In this document: positions 35,271 through 44,265 of the stretch, in pieces
Position numbering within the stretch: position 1 is the stretch's first letter
Layout: each line of letters begins with the position of its first letter
Assembly: GCF_046237605.1 (NCBI RefSeq)
Contig: NZ_CP143542.1
Span: 1,116,001 to 1,180,000 of the forward strand
Source of the DNA: Paraperibacillus marinus
GTDB lineage: Bacteria > Bacillota > Bacilli > Bacillales > DSM-1321
DNA: 64,000 nucleotides
Reading direction: 5' to 3'
Program-made: the position numbers and the translations under genes
Notes under the pieces: generated by a model
What the model saw: only the letters and a program-made list of their open reading frames with translations
What the model was told of the DNA's origin: nothing
Database searches by the model: none

Positions 35271-35741
35271 GTGTTAAAGAAACTCTTAAAAAATGAACGC
35301 GGACTTACCCTGATCGAACTATTAGCTGTCGTCGTCATCCTTGGAATCATTGCAGCCATTGCCATACCAAGCATCGGGGGCCTTATTGATAACTCGAAAA
35401 AGGATGCTCATGTGGGTAATGCACAGCAGATGCTAAATTCTGCTAAGATTTATGCAACAGGAAATGCAGAGGATATAGGAACTTCTCCTGTTAAGGTAAC
35501 ATTGGAAACCATGGAAAATACTAATTTAATCGATCCGATTAAAGACCCAGATAAACAATCGGGAGATTATATTGAGAAAGAATCTTTTGTTACAATTTCA
35601 AAAACTGATAATAAATTTACCTATACAGTTACTTTAACAAACGGCAAACGGGGTATCTTTGGTAAGACTGCTGCTGATCTAAAGAGAAGCGCAGTTGAAG
35701 ATGTTAAGGCTGCGCCTCCTGCATCTGAGGGTAATCAATAA
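35271..35741 (+). CDS. Major type IV pilin
   Basis: The product has 156 residues. The leader MLKKLLKNERG is followed by mature LTLIELLAVVVILGIIAAIAIPSIGGLI, with Gly at -1, Glu at +5 and the typical proline at +22 (IAIPSI). The +1 residue is leucine rather than phenylalanine, as in ComGC-like and other Gram-positive pilins. The body is polar and has no cysteine; the C-terminus is Lys/Ala/Pro-rich (VKAAPPASEGNQ). Its own promoter, a strong GGGAGGAAA ribosome site before the GTG, and its position next to pilBTC suggest that it is the main fibre subunit. Confidence 0.88.
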   Translation: MLKKLLKNERGLTLIELLAVVVILGIIAAIAIPSIGGLIDNSKKDAHVGNAQQMLNSAKIYATGNAEDIGTSPVKVTLETMENTNLIDPIKDPDKQSGDYIEKESFVTISKTDNKFTYTVTLTNGKRGIFGKTAADLKRSAVEDVKAAPPASEGNQ

Positions 35742-36497
35742 TTGAATTTAGTAATTTTCTTTTACTTATTTTTTTTAGGGCTTATCCTCGGCTCCTTCTA
35801 CAACGTAGTCGGACTCCGGGTGCCGCTGAAAAAGTCCATCGTTTATCCGCGCTCAGCCTGTCCGTACTGCAAGCATGTGCTGGGCCCGGCTGAATTGGTG
35901 CCTGTGTTGTCTTATGTAATCCAGGGAGGGAAATGCCGGAGCTGCAAGGGCCGGATTTCCCCTCTTTATCCGATGATGGAGCTGTTGACGGGTGTGCTGT
36001 TTGCGGCAAGTCCGCTACTGCTTGGCTGGACTTCGGAGCTATTTATTGCCTGGACGCTGATTTCGCTCTTTACGATCATCACGGTGACTGATTTAAAATA
36101 TATGATTATTCCTGACAAAATACTGCTCTTTTTTGCAGTAATTTTTTTGTTTGAACGGATTCTTATGCCATTGGACCCATGGTGGGATTCGCTGCTAGGG
36201 GCGGCAGCCGGCTTTTTCTTGCTGCTGGCGATTGCCATCGTCAGCAAAGGCGGCATGGGCGGCGGGGACATCAAGCTGTTTGCCCTGATCGGCCTTGTTG
36301 TGGGTACGAAGCTCATGCTTCTGTCTTTTTTCCTGTCGACCTTTTATGGGGCAGTCCTTGGACTTGCCGGAATGAGGCTTGGGGTTGTGAAAAAAGGAAA
36401 GCCGATTCCGTTCGGCCCATTCATTGTTCTTGGAACACTGACTGCCTTCTATTTCGGACAGAAGATACTTGCCTGGTACAGCGGGCTGTTAAATTAG
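35742..36497 (+). CDS. pilD: Prepilin peptidase PilD (ComC position)
   Basis: PilD is an aspartic membrane protease that cleaves prepilin leaders and N-methylates the new N-terminus. The 251-residue protein has the cytoplasmic loop with two C-x2-C pairs (CPYC and CRSC) and the two active-site aspartates in TVTDLKYMIIPD and GMGGGDIKLFAL, amid about eight helices. It starts at TTG right after the pilin stop, with GAGGG upstream. In B. subtilis the equivalent gene comC lies alone between folC and spoIIB and also serves ComG pilins; here it is buried within a full pilus operon. Confidence 0.94.
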   Translation: MNLVIFFYLFFLGLILGSFYNVVGLRVPLKKSIVYPRSACPYCKHVLGPAELVPVLSYVIQGGKCRSCKGRISPLYPMMELLTGVLFAASPLLLGWTSELFIAWTLISLFTIITVTDLKYMIIPDKILLFFAVIFLFERILMPLDPWWDSLLGAAAGFFLLLAIAIVSKGGMGGGDIKLFALIGLVVGTKLMLLSFFLSTFYGAVLGLAGMRLGVVKKGKPIPFGPFIVLGTLTAFYFGQKILAWYSGLLN

Positions 36498-36521
36498 TGA
36501 TTATTAAAGGGGATTCGCAGC

Positions 36522-37514
36522 ATGGGCCTTTCATTCTTCTCTCATAATAATAAAATAGTAAATCTGGTGATCCAGGACCATGCGATCCGCTATGTTGAGC
36601 TGAAGCAGGCCGTTCCCATGACTGTCCAGAGATGGGGGGAGTACCTGCTTCCGCCGGGCTTGATCAAGGACGGAAGGATTCTGGACAGGGACACTTTGTC
36701 CACCATTCTCGAGCAGTGTGTCTCAGAATGGAAGATCAAGAAGAGGCAGGTGCGGATCTTTGTTCCTGATCCTTTTATCGTGGTGCGGAAAATTGATGTG
36801 CCGGCCGATGTGGAGGATGATGAAATAAAGGGCTATCTGTATATGGAGCTTGGCTCAAGCATCCACCTTCCATACGATGAGCCGGTGTTTGATACGGCTG
36901 TGATCGGGGAGAAGGACGGCCGGAAGGAAATTCTGCTGTTTGCCGCCCCTGAAGATGTGGTCGGTGAATACAGCAGTCTGATGGAAGCCTGCGGTCTTGT
37001 TCCTATCGCTGCTGATGTTTCAGCGCTTTCTCTGTACCGCCTGTATCATGCTCTCGATAAATCCAGGGATCATGAGCGGCTTTTGATGGTAGAGCTGGAT
37101 GTTGGCTGCATGACCGTCAGCATCTTTGAGGAAAACCGCCCGATTTTCATGAGGCATATCCAGCTCACCGGAAGCCTCTCTTTTTGGGAAACCTCCCTGG
37201 ACGGCGGCGGCTCTCAGAAGCTGGTGTACGATAAGGATCCTGCTGAATTGGAAGAGGCCGTCGAGGATATCGCCAAGGAACTTGAGAGAATAATGAACTT
37301 CTACAGATACACTCTGCACCAGGGACAGCATTCGGTCACACGGATATTGCTTGCCGGGGATAATCCTTTCATTCCGGAAGCATTTGAAGTAATGGTCACA
37401 AGATTTGGTTTGTTTGTGGACAAAATCGATCCTGAGACTATTCTGACAGCAAACCAGGCCCCAATGCCCCAATCGTATTACGCTGCGCTTGGCCTGGCGC
37501 TGAAAGAGGTGTGA
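36522..37514 (+). CDS. pilM: Type IV pilus assembly protein PilM
   Basis: PilM is an actin-fold cytoplasmic protein that binds the N-terminus of PilN and links the motor to the envelope complex. The 330-residue product shows the ASKHA pattern (VNLVIQDHAIRYVELKQ at the N-terminus, LLMVELDVGCMTVSIF in the middle, ITRILLAGDNPFIPEA... towards the C-terminus, written here from separate positions). The nucleotide-site motifs are degenerate, as is usual outside the Thermus type. It overlaps pilN's alternative start. The pilM-pilN-pilO order is the canonical one. Confidence 0.87.
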   Translation: MGLSFFSHNNKIVNLVIQDHAIRYVELKQAVPMTVQRWGEYLLPPGLIKDGRILDRDTLSTILEQCVSEWKIKKRQVRIFVPDPFIVVRKIDVPADVEDDEIKGYLYMELGSSIHLPYDEPVFDTAVIGEKDGRKEILLFAAPEDVVGEYSSLMEACGLVPIAADVSALSLYRLYHALDKSRDHERLLMVELDVGCMTVSIFEENRPIFMRHIQLTGSLSFWETSLDGGGSQKLVYDKDPAELEEAVEDIAKELERIMNFYRYTLHQGQHSVTRILLAGDNPFIPEAFEVMVTRFGLFVDKIDPETILTANQAPMPQSYYAALGLALKEV

Positions 37515-37516
37515 AC

Positions 37517-38194
37517 ATGCTGGTTGAAATCAATTTACTGCCGAGAAGGCAGCCAAGGCCTTACGGATTCATCCTGTCACTTGTCAGCCTCACGCTCATC
37601 GCTGCCTTTGCCTTAGCCTTTATTCTATGGAGCTGGGATGCCAAAAGAGATGAGCTTGCATCCACAGAGCGCCAGATTCAGACCCAGCAGGAGCTGCGTG
37701 CGGCAGAAGAGCTGAAAAAGGAAAGCCTCGCCAATTCCAGTTCAGCGGTACAGCTGAACCGGACCATTGACTGGGCGGAAAACTATGAAGTCAAGACCGT
37801 TCCGCTGCTTCAGCATTTAATTTCCCTGCTTCCGGAGCGCGGATATATCATCACATTCGAATCCGGCGATGACGGTAAAATTATGCTTGCCACCCAATTC
37901 GATACGAGCAGGGAAGCTGCTTTTTATCTGAATGAGCTGTCCACATCAAAATGGCTGAAAAAAGTCAGGATGACCACGCTTTCCACAAAGCTTGGCAAGG
38001 TTAATGCCTTGACCGGGGAGGATGTTTCCAATAAAGAAAGTGATGATAAAAGCAAGCTGGACAATGATATATACGTTCCCCGGTACGCAGCGGTTTATGA
38101 GTTGTTTGTAAATCAGGAGGGTGCGAAGAAAGAAGCGGCAAAGGAAGCCGGGAAGAAAAGCCTGCCTCCTAAAAAAGGGGAGGAGAGCCCATGA
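37517..38194 (+). CDS. pilN: Type IV pilus assembly protein PilN
   Basis: PilN is a bitopic membrane protein. The 225-residue product begins MLVEINLLPRR, carrying the INLLP motif that PilM binds. One membrane helix follows (GFILSLVSLTLIAAFALAFILW), then a coiled coil and a small ferredoxin-like domain (GYIITFESGDDGKIML). The C-terminus is lysine-rich. ATG at 37517 was chosen because AGAGGTG precedes it; GTG at 37511 overlaps the pilM stop. Its stop overlaps pilO by four bases. Confidence 0.88.
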   Translation: MLVEINLLPRRQPRPYGFILSLVSLTLIAAFALAFILWSWDAKRDELASTERQIQTQQELRAAEELKKESLANSSSAVQLNRTIDWAENYEVKTVPLLQHLISLLPERGYIITFESGDDGKIMLATQFDTSREAAFYLNELSTSKWLKKVRMTTLSTKLGKVNALTGEDVSNKESDDKSKLDNDIYVPRYAAVYELFVNQEGAKKEAAKEAGKKSLPPKKGEESP

Positions 38195-38919
38195 AGCGCA
38201 GTCTTACAAAAAAACAGGGCTATTCCCTTATCTTAAGCCTATTGCTTGCGGGGGCGGTCCTTGTTTTTCTGTATTTTAAACTCCTTTATCCCCTCAAAAG
38301 TGAGCTCAGCATCAAAAAGTCTGAGCTTTCCTCTGAGGAAAAAATGGTTTCCATGCTCCAATCAGAAGGAAGCGGTGCAAGCGACAGCAAGTTTGAATCC
38401 ACGGTGGAGCTGCAGAAGAAGCTGCCGGTAAAGGCCCTGGTTGAACAGATTCTGCTGGAGCTTGAAAAAGCTGAGGTGATATCCAGCAGCTTCATCGTTT
38501 CCTTAAACGTTAAAGAAGAAGAGGCGGAAAGCGGGAATGCTGTGGCTGCTGGTGATAAGAACAGCGGAACGGAGGAAGGAGAGGCCGGTCTGCCTCCAGG
38601 CGTAAAAAAAGTCGATCTCGAGCTTACCGTTCAGTCTCTTTCATACAGCAATCTCGAAGCCTTTATTTCTTCTATTGAAAACACATCGAGAATCATGAAG
38701 GTATCAGCCTTGAAATTCACAGGAGGAGTGGAAATTATGTCCACCGAACAAAATCCGGAACGGCTCGTTTATAATGTGACAGTTTCTGCGTTTTATCATC
38801 CGGGCCTGACCGATCTTGCAAAAGAAATCCCGCCGATGGACAAGCCGGAGCCTGCTAAAAAGAAAAACCCTTTTAATGATAATTCGGAGCTGCCTAAAAG
38901 TGAAACCACGGATTCATAG
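38191..38919 (+). CDS. pilO: Type IV pilus assembly protein PilO
   Basis: PilO pairs with PilN in the membrane alignment complex. The 242-residue product has a short basic N-terminus, one helix (YSLILSLLLAGAVLVFLYFKLLYPL), a coiled coil (LKSELSIKKSELSSEEKMVSML) and a ferredoxin-like domain (KKVDLELTVQSLSYSNLEAFI). A charged Pro/Lys tail ends it. The ATGA overlap with pilN implies translational coupling. No PilP or PilQ follows, as expected in a cell without an outer membrane. Confidence 0.85.
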   Translation: MKRSLTKKQGYSLILSLLLAGAVLVFLYFKLLYPLKSELSIKKSELSSEEKMVSMLQSEGSGASDSKFESTVELQKKLPVKALVEQILLELEKAEVISSSFIVSLNVKEEEAESGNAVAAGDKNSGTEEGEAGLPPGVKKVDLELTVQSLSYSNLEAFISSIENTSRIMKVSALKFTGGVEIMSTEQNPERLVYNVTVSAFYHPGLTDLAKEIPPMDKPEPAKKKNPFNDNSELPKSETTDS

Positions 38920-38928
38920 GGAGCTGCC

Positions 38929-39375
38929 ATGAAAACACACAGCCGGCTGAGGGATGAAAGGGCAATGACTTTGTTCGAGCTGCTCGCCGTAGTCACCATA
39001 TTAGGAATTTTATCGGCCATTGCGGTTGTTTCTTTCGGGAAGCTGATTTCTGTATCAAGGGATCAGGCGTTTATCGCCAATGCACACACTATACGCGATG
39101 CTGCCCGGTTTTATTTGAAGGAAAAGATCGTAAATGAAGAAAAATTTGATGGCAGCATTTCGTATAAAACACTGATTGAGACAAACTTCATGGAACAGAT
39201 GAAGGACCCGTATACAGGGGAGATGCTTGCGGCAAGCGAAGAAACTTATGTAGCAGTAAGGGACGGCAGGATCGACAGTATTCTGCTTCTCGGGAAAAAC
39301 CGGAGAATTGCCAAAGGTGGAGGCCCGGTTCCGTTCAATGAATTATCCCGTGAATATATTGTTCGAAAAGAATAG
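38929..39375 (+). CDS. Minor prepilin with Ala at the -1 position
   Basis: The product has 148 residues. The leader MKTHSRLRDERA is followed by MTLFELLAVVTILGILSAIAVVSFGKL, which has Glu at +5 and the usual pilin helix. The residue before the cleavage site is alanine rather than the near-invariant glycine, so processing by PilD may be slower. The body is small and without cysteine. It is the last gene of the pilMNO block and is closed by a terminator. A role as a minor or initiating subunit is likely. Confidence 0.82.
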   Translation: MKTHSRLRDERAMTLFELLAVVTILGILSAIAVVSFGKLISVSRDQAFIANAHTIRDAARFYLKEKIVNEEKFDGSISYKTLIETNFMEQMKDPYTGEMLAASEETYVAVRDGRIDSILLLGKNRRIAKGGGPVPFNELSREYIVRKE

Positions 39376-39396
39376 GTTTTGGCGAAAGCTAATTAT

Positions 39397-39429
39397 AACA
39401 AGACGACAAAAGTCTTGTTATTTTTTTTT
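39397..39429 (+). terminator. Terminator of the pilus operon
   Basis: AACAAGAC and GTCTTGTT pair around GACAAAA and are followed by nine T. Confidence 0.9.
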
Positions 39430-39474
39430 GTCTCTATGATAGGATGGTGAAAATTAAACAAAGGAGGTGCGGAA

Positions 39475-40458
39475 ATGAATCGTGATCAGAATCCGAAAAA
39501 TAAGATTGTTATTAAATTCAATGGCGGGGAGAAGCATTTTTATACTGAAAATGATGAGCGCCTGATGTCTATAGATGAAACCGCTGCAGCATCTGAAGGG
39601 GCAGAAGAGAGCTTCGACTGGATCCTTCCCGAGCCGGCAGGCGCTGAGGAAAAGAACTCCTTATCTCCCTACATAGTCCAGGTGCAGCCCAAAAAAGCAC
39701 GCTTCAATTTCAGGGTGCTGAAGGCGGGCGCCCTGATACCATCTATGTGGGTGTCTATTATTCTTGCCGTTGTTGTCGGGACAAGCCTTGGCTTTATCGC
39801 ACTGAAGACCGTTACCGGGAAGGACAGAACTCTGCCTGAACAAGCAGCCGCCGAAGCAGGTGCGGCACCGGCAGCGCAGCCGGAAAAAGCCCTGGAAGCT
39901 GCCGGCCAATCGCTCCCTGATTTAAAGGCTTATGTGGTCCAGGGCGGGATATACAGCACAAAAAAGAGTGCAGAGGGTGTACAGGCTGAACTGCAGGCGA
40001 AGGGTACGGATGCGGTGATGCTGGAACAGGACGGAAGGTTTATCCTCATCATTGGAGCTGCAGATTCGCTTGGGGCCGCAAAAAATCTGTCCCTCTATAT
40101 GAAACAGCAGAAGCTGGATTCATTTTGGAAGGAGCTATCCATAGGAAAGAATTCGGTGAAGAAGATTTCCAGGGGAGATAGAGGGGCGCTCAAAATTATG
40201 AATACCGTATACGGGATGCTAGCCGAAAAAAGCTCCGCAAAACTAATGGCTCCTAAAGCAGCTGATGATTCCGGGGAGCTGCAGGAAGCTGTGAAGCAGA
40301 TGGAAGACCGGGAAAAGCCCCAAAATAAAACCATTGCTGATATGCAGGCTGCCCTTAAGAAAGCATCAGCCATCTACCTTGCCTCAACAGACACTGGCTC
40401 CCTGATGCAGGCGCAGGCAAAGCTCCTGGATTATCTTAAATTATACTCTGCACTATAA
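39475..40458 (+). CDS. spoIIB: Stage II sporulation protein B (SPOR domain)
   Basis: SpoIIB localises to the sporulation septum and helps peptidoglycan remodelling during engulfment. The 327-residue product has a soluble N-terminal 95 residues and one membrane helix (SMWVSIILAVVVGTSLGFIAL). A SPOR-like domain follows at about residues 148-205 (AYVVQGGIYSTKKSAEGVQAEL), then a helical tail. AAAGGAGG precedes the ATG. In B. subtilis it directly follows comC, so its position here marks the right edge of the pilus locus. Confidence 0.85.
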   Translation: MNRDQNPKNKIVIKFNGGEKHFYTENDERLMSIDETAAASEGAEESFDWILPEPAGAEEKNSLSPYIVQVQPKKARFNFRVLKAGALIPSMWVSIILAVVVGTSLGFIALKTVTGKDRTLPEQAAAEAGAAPAAQPEKALEAAGQSLPDLKAYVVQGGIYSTKKSAEGVQAELQAKGTDAVMLEQDGRFILIIGAADSLGAAKNLSLYMKQQKLDSFWKELSIGKNSVKKISRGDRGALKIMNTVYGMLAEKSSAKLMAPKAADDSGELQEAVKQMEDREKPQNKTIADMQAALKKASAIYLASTDTGSLMQAQAKLLDYLKLYSAL

Positions 40459-40490
40459 AACAGCGAAATTTGTATTTTCCGGGAAATAAG

Positions 40491-40513
40491 AAAAAGGCTG
40501 CAGCAGCCTTTTT
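40491..40513 (+). terminator. Terminator of spoIIB
   Basis: AAAAAGGCTG and CAGCCTTTTT form a 10-bp stem with a 3-base loop. It is symmetrical and could act in both directions. The 235 bases from here to maf contain no gene that I would support. Confidence 0.8.
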
Positions 40514-40748
40514 CCTGCCCCGATAGCGAACGAAAGCCAGATCGGCTGCCGTTTCACAATCAGGAATAATAGTCCGCTTAACATCCCGGGGAAGTTATAT
40601 ATTCTCCTAAGCCAAAAAGACAGCAGCCCTGCCGGCAGAATGCCTGAAAAATTTAATCCTCCGTTTCTTGTAGCTCCTCCCCAACTCTGATACGATTGAA
40701 TTGTATCTCCCAATATATGCATGCATTAGTAAGGATAGGTGAAAGAGA

Positions 40749-41315
40749 TTGATCCGTATTATTTTAGCTTCTTCCTCCCCTCGCCGGAAAGAACTTCTAC
40801 AGCTTTTACAAATTCCTTTTGAAATTGAGGCGAGCGATGTCGATGAGACGCTCGCAGACACCATCTCTCCAGAGGAGGCGGTGGTTATGCTCGCAGAACG
40901 GAAGGCCCGGGCTGTCCTTCATAAACATGGGGATGCCTGTGTGATCGGCTCTGATACCATTGTTGTCAATGAGGGCAGGATCCTTGGCAAGCCGGCTGGC
41001 CGGGACGACGCCCGTGCCATGCTTAAAAGTCTGTCAGGCAAAAGGCATCATGTACTCACTGGTGTCTCAATCATGAAAGAAAATCAGAAAACAACATTTT
41101 TTGAAAAAACCGAAGTGGTTTTCTGGGATCTCACTGAAAAGGAGATTGAGAATTATCTGGATAGCGGTGAACCTTTTGACAAAGCCGGTTCATACGGAAT
41201 CCAGGGGTATGGATCGCTGCTTGTGAAGGAGATTGCCGGAGACTATTTTTCGGTGGTCGGCCTTCCGGTTGCACGTTTATCCAGAGAATTAAAGCTTTTT
41301 ATGCAGAACAGCTGA
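40749..41315 (+). CDS. maf: Maf nucleoside-triphosphate pyrophosphatase
   Basis: Maf hydrolyses modified and canonical nucleoside triphosphates (dTTP/UTP type) and is linked to septum formation and cell-cycle control. The 188-residue product opens IRIILASSSPRRKELLQLL, the SSSPRR signature, and has DVDETLADT, VIGSDTIV and the FDKAGSYGIQGYG block with the catalytic region. TTG start with AGGTGA seven bases upstream. It lies before radC as in B. subtilis. Confidence 0.95.
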   Translation: MIRIILASSSPRRKELLQLLQIPFEIEASDVDETLADTISPEEAVVMLAERKARAVLHKHGDACVIGSDTIVVNEGRILGKPAGRDDARAMLKSLSGKRHHVLTGVSIMKENQKTTFFEKTEVVFWDLTEKEIENYLDSGEPFDKAGSYGIQGYGSLLVKEIAGDYFSVVGLPVARLSRELKLFMQNS

Positions 41316-41365
41316 TTTAGGTGATGTCCCCTGCTTCGGATTAAATAGAAAGCGGGGAATGACTA

Positions 41366-42052
41366 ATGACCACTAATATGCTGATGAAGGATTTTCCTCT
41401 GGATGAAAGGCCGAGGGAGCGTTTTATCCAGGAAGGGGCCAGGGCCCTTTCAGTCCAGGAACTGCTGGCCCTGCTGCTTAGGACAGGGGCAAAGAATGAA
41501 TCTGTCCTGCAGCTTTCTGGCCGGCTGATTGCGCATTTTGACGGACTCCGCCTCTTGGCGGATGCCTCGCTTGAGGAGATGGTGTCCCTTAAGGGGATCG
41601 GTGAGGCGAAGGCCATCCAGATCCTTGCCGCCGTTGAACTTGGGCGAAGGATCAGCAATCTATGTGATGATGACAGGTATGTGATCCGCTCTCCCGGAGA
41701 TTGTGCCGATTATTGCATGAATGATATGCGCTTTTTGACTCAGGAGCATTTTGTGTGCCTTTATTTGAATACGAAGAATCAAGTCCTCCATAAACAGACC
41801 ATCTTCATCGGCAGCCTGAACGCTTCCATTGTCCACCCGCGCGAGGTGTTCAAGGAAGCGTTCAGAAGGTCTGCCGCCTCGATTATTTGTGTCCACAATC
41901 ATCCAAGCGGGGACCCCTCCCCGAGCAGGGAAGACATAGAGGTTACGAAGCGTCTTTGCGAATGCGGGAAGATCATTGGCATCGATGTACTCGACCATAT
42001 CATCATAGGCGAGAAGAAATATGTCAGTTTGAAAGAAAAAGGCTATGTATGA
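41366..42052 (+). CDS. radC: RadC/YsxA JAB-domain protein
   Basis: The 228-residue product has an N-terminal helix-hairpin-helix region (SLEEMVSLKGIGEAKAIQILA). Its C-terminal JAMM metal site is HNHPSGDPSPSREDIEVT, with a second glutamate in the FKEAF segment. The family is named for a supposed DNA-repair role that has been withdrawn for E. coli; the true substrate is not known. GGGGAATGA precedes the ATG. The maf-radC-mreB order is conserved in Bacillus. Confidence 0.94.
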   Translation: MTTNMLMKDFPLDERPRERFIQEGARALSVQELLALLLRTGAKNESVLQLSGRLIAHFDGLRLLADASLEEMVSLKGIGEAKAIQILAAVELGRRISNLCDDDRYVIRSPGDCADYCMNDMRFLTQEHFVCLYLNTKNQVLHKQTIFIGSLNASIVHPREVFKEAFRRSAASIICVHNHPSGDPSPSREDIEVTKRLCECGKIIGIDVLDHIIIGEKKYVSLKEKGYV

Positions 42053-42242
42053 TGCTATGAAATTTCTCAGCTATGAGATATAATATAATTTATGATTTTT
42101 AGGAGTTTATTTTCCTGTTTTTTGATTAGATGGTACAAATTGAAACGTCCAATTATCTTGTAGTTGAGATTATAAACCACCTGAAACCTAATTAAAAACT
42201 TACTATAAAAATGCATTTTGTCCGGAAAGGGAGATACAACTG

Positions 42243-43265
42243 ATGTTAGGAATAGGAACAAGAGATCTGGGAATTGACTTAGGAACCGCGAATACACTCG
42301 TATATGTAAAAGGAAGAGGCATCGTCCTTAGGGAGCCTTCGGTCGTTGCCTTCCAGACGGATACAAAATCCATCGTTGCAGTTGGCAATGATGCGAAAAA
42401 CATGATAGGGCGCACACCAGGCAATGTAGTCGCGCTAAGGCCGATGAAGGATGGAGTCATTGCCGACTACGAAACGACTGCGATCATGATGAAATATTAT
42501 ATTAAACAGGCCACCAAGAACAAAGGCTTGTTTTCACGCAAGCCGTATGTGATGGTCTGTGTTCCTTCAGGCATCACTGCGGTTGAGGAAAGGGCCGTCA
42601 TCGATGCGACAAGGCAGGCGGGCGCACGTGACGCCTATACGATCGAAGAGCCGTTTGCAGCTGCCATCGGGGCGAACCTTCCTGTCTGGGAGCCTACAGG
42701 AAGCATGGTTGTTGATATTGGCGGAGGAACGACGGAAGTTGCCATCATCTCGCTTGGCGGAATCGTGACAAGCCAGTCGATCCGGATTGCAGGCGACGAG
42801 ATGGATGATGCAATCATTAATTATATCCGCAAGAATTACAATTTGATGATCGGTGACCGTACGGCTGAAAGCATCAAAATGGAAATCGGATCGGCAGGGG
42901 AGCCAGAAGGCATTGAAAATATGGAAATACGTGGACGCGACCTGCTGACGGGACTTCCAAAGACAATAGAGATCACAGCAGAGGAAATTTCAAGGGCCCT
43001 GAATGATACGGTGTATGCAATCGTCGATTCAGTGAAGAATACGCTGGAGAAAACGCCGCCGGAACTTGCGGCTGACATCATGGACCGCGGGATCGTACTA
43101 ACAGGCGGGGGCGCGCTGCTCCGCAATCTTGATAAAGTAATCAGCGATGAAACCAAGATGCCTGTACTTATCGCCGAAAATCCGCTTGACTGTGTGGCCA
43201 TCGGCACAGGAAAAGCACTGGACCACATCCATCTGTTTAAAGGCAGGTCAAAAGATTCACGCTGA
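42243..43265 (+). CDS. mreB: Rod shape-determining protein MreB
   Basis: This actin homologue forms membrane-associated filaments that guide lateral wall synthesis. The 340-residue product has the phosphate-1 motif GIDLGTANTLVYV, the phosphate-2 motif VVDIGGGTTEVAIIS and the adenosine motif GIVLTGGGALLRNLD. GGAAAGGGAG precedes the ATG. The preceding 190 bases are AT-rich and probably hold its promoter, but I see no convincing -35/-10 pair. A hairpin separates it from mreC. Confidence 0.97.
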   Translation: MLGIGTRDLGIDLGTANTLVYVKGRGIVLREPSVVAFQTDTKSIVAVGNDAKNMIGRTPGNVVALRPMKDGVIADYETTAIMMKYYIKQATKNKGLFSRKPYVMVCVPSGITAVEERAVIDATRQAGARDAYTIEEPFAAAIGANLPVWEPTGSMVVDIGGGTTEVAIISLGGIVTSQSIRIAGDEMDDAIINYIRKNYNLMIGDRTAESIKMEIGSAGEPEGIENMEIRGRDLLTGLPKTIEITAEEISRALNDTVYAIVDSVKNTLEKTPPELAADIMDRGIVLTGGGALLRNLDKVISDETKMPVLIAENPLDCVAIGTGKALDHIHLFKGRSKDSR

Positions 43266-43307
43266 GCTACCCATTTCTAATGGAAATTCAATAAATCCTG
43301 ACGCCGA

Positions 43308-43350
43308 GGGCTGTCCCGGATGAGTGTGTGCACATTCCAAGGGACAGCCC
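43308..43350 (+). promoter_or_regulatory. Perfect 10-bp stem-loop between mreB and mreC
   Basis: GGGCTGTCCC and GGGACAGCCC flank a 21-base spacer. No T run follows, so it is more likely an mRNA stability or processing element that sets the mreB:mreC ratio than a terminator. The CTGTCCC/GGGACAG core recurs before spoIVFA and spo0B. Confidence 0.6.
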
Positions 43351-43383
43351 GCATGTCAGGCAGAAATAAATAGAGGTGAAAGC

Positions 43384-44265
43384 ATGCCGCAATTTTTTCT
43401 GAACAAAAGGCTGATTGTGCTGCTGGTAAGTATCATCATCCTGGTGGCGTTGATTGGTTTTTCTGTTCGAGAAAGAGAAAAACTCAGCTGGCCGGAACGG
43501 TTCCTCAAGGATACGACCGGTTTTATCCAAAATATTTTCCATCAACCCGTCCAATATGCCGCTGGTTTTTTTGATAATGTCAATGACCTTGAAAATACAT
43601 ATCAGGAAAATAAAAGGCTGAAAACCCGTCTTGATGAATACGTGAAGCTTAAGACGAAAGTGCAGGATCTGGAAAAGGAAAATACCGAGCTGAGGGACAT
43701 TCTGGATAAAAAAGAGAGTTTAAGAGAGTTTGATCCGATTCAGGCAACAGTCATTGCCCGCAATCCGGATATGTGGCATGAAAAGGTCATTATCAACCGC
43801 GGGAAGAAGCACGGTATCGAGAAGAATATGGCCGTCATGACTTCAAAAGGGCTGATCGGAAAAATCAAGAATACGACCGAGTTCACTTCGACTGTGCAGC
43901 TTTTGAGTTCAATGGATCCGAAGAACCGGATATCCGTCAGCATCCCCGGCAAGGGGCCTATTTATGGCTTTATCGAGGGATTTGACCAGAAGGACAGGCT
44001 GCTCCTGATGAAGAAGATTCCTTATGATGAAAAAATCAAAAAGGGGTCGGAAGTTGTCACTTCAGGGATGGGCGGGGTTTTCCCTAAAGGCCTGCCTGTC
44101 GGGAAGGTGGAGAAGGTAGAGTCGGATCAATACGGGCTGACGCAGGTTGCGTATGTGAAACCTGCCGCAGAGCTTTATGATGTGAATCATTTGATCGTTG
44201 TGAAGCGCTCGATTGCCACGGCCGATCCATCGGAAGGGGAAGGCAGAGAGGGGGAGGACCTGTGA
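43384..44265 (+). CDS. mreC: Rod shape-determining protein MreC
   Basis: MreC links MreB to the elongasome outside the membrane. The 293-residue product has an N-terminal helix (LIVLLVSIIILVALIGFSV), a coiled coil at about residues 65-105 and the extracellular beta domain (VITSKGLIGK-like AVMTSKGLIGKIKN). The C-terminus is acidic. ATG at 43384 has AGAGGTG upstream; an in-frame ATG at 43324 lies inside the stem-loop and has no ribosome site. Confidence 0.95.
   Translation: MPQFFLNKRLIVLLVSIIILVALIGFSVREREKLSWPERFLKDTTGFIQNIFHQPVQYAAGFFDNVNDLENTYQENKRLKTRLDEYVKLKTKVQDLEKENTELRDILDKKESLREFDPIQATVIARNPDMWHEKVIINRGKKHGIEKNMAVMTSKGLIGKIKNTTEFTSTVQLLSSMDPKNRISVSIPGKGPIYGFIEGFDQKDRLLLMKKIPYDEKIKKGSEVVTSGMGGVFPKGLPVGKVEKVESDQYGLTQVAYVKPAAELYDVNHLIVVKRSIATADPSEGEGREGEDL

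Noticed and set aside
40453..40722. 89-codon hydrophobic frame on the minus strand between spoIIB and maf
   Set aside because: It includes the spoIIB terminator as coding sequence and has no ribosome site before its ATG. It could be real, but support is too weak.
43308..43350. Terminator between mreB and mreC
   Set aside because: The stem is perfect, but no T run follows and the loop is long; mreC needs read-through in this operon.
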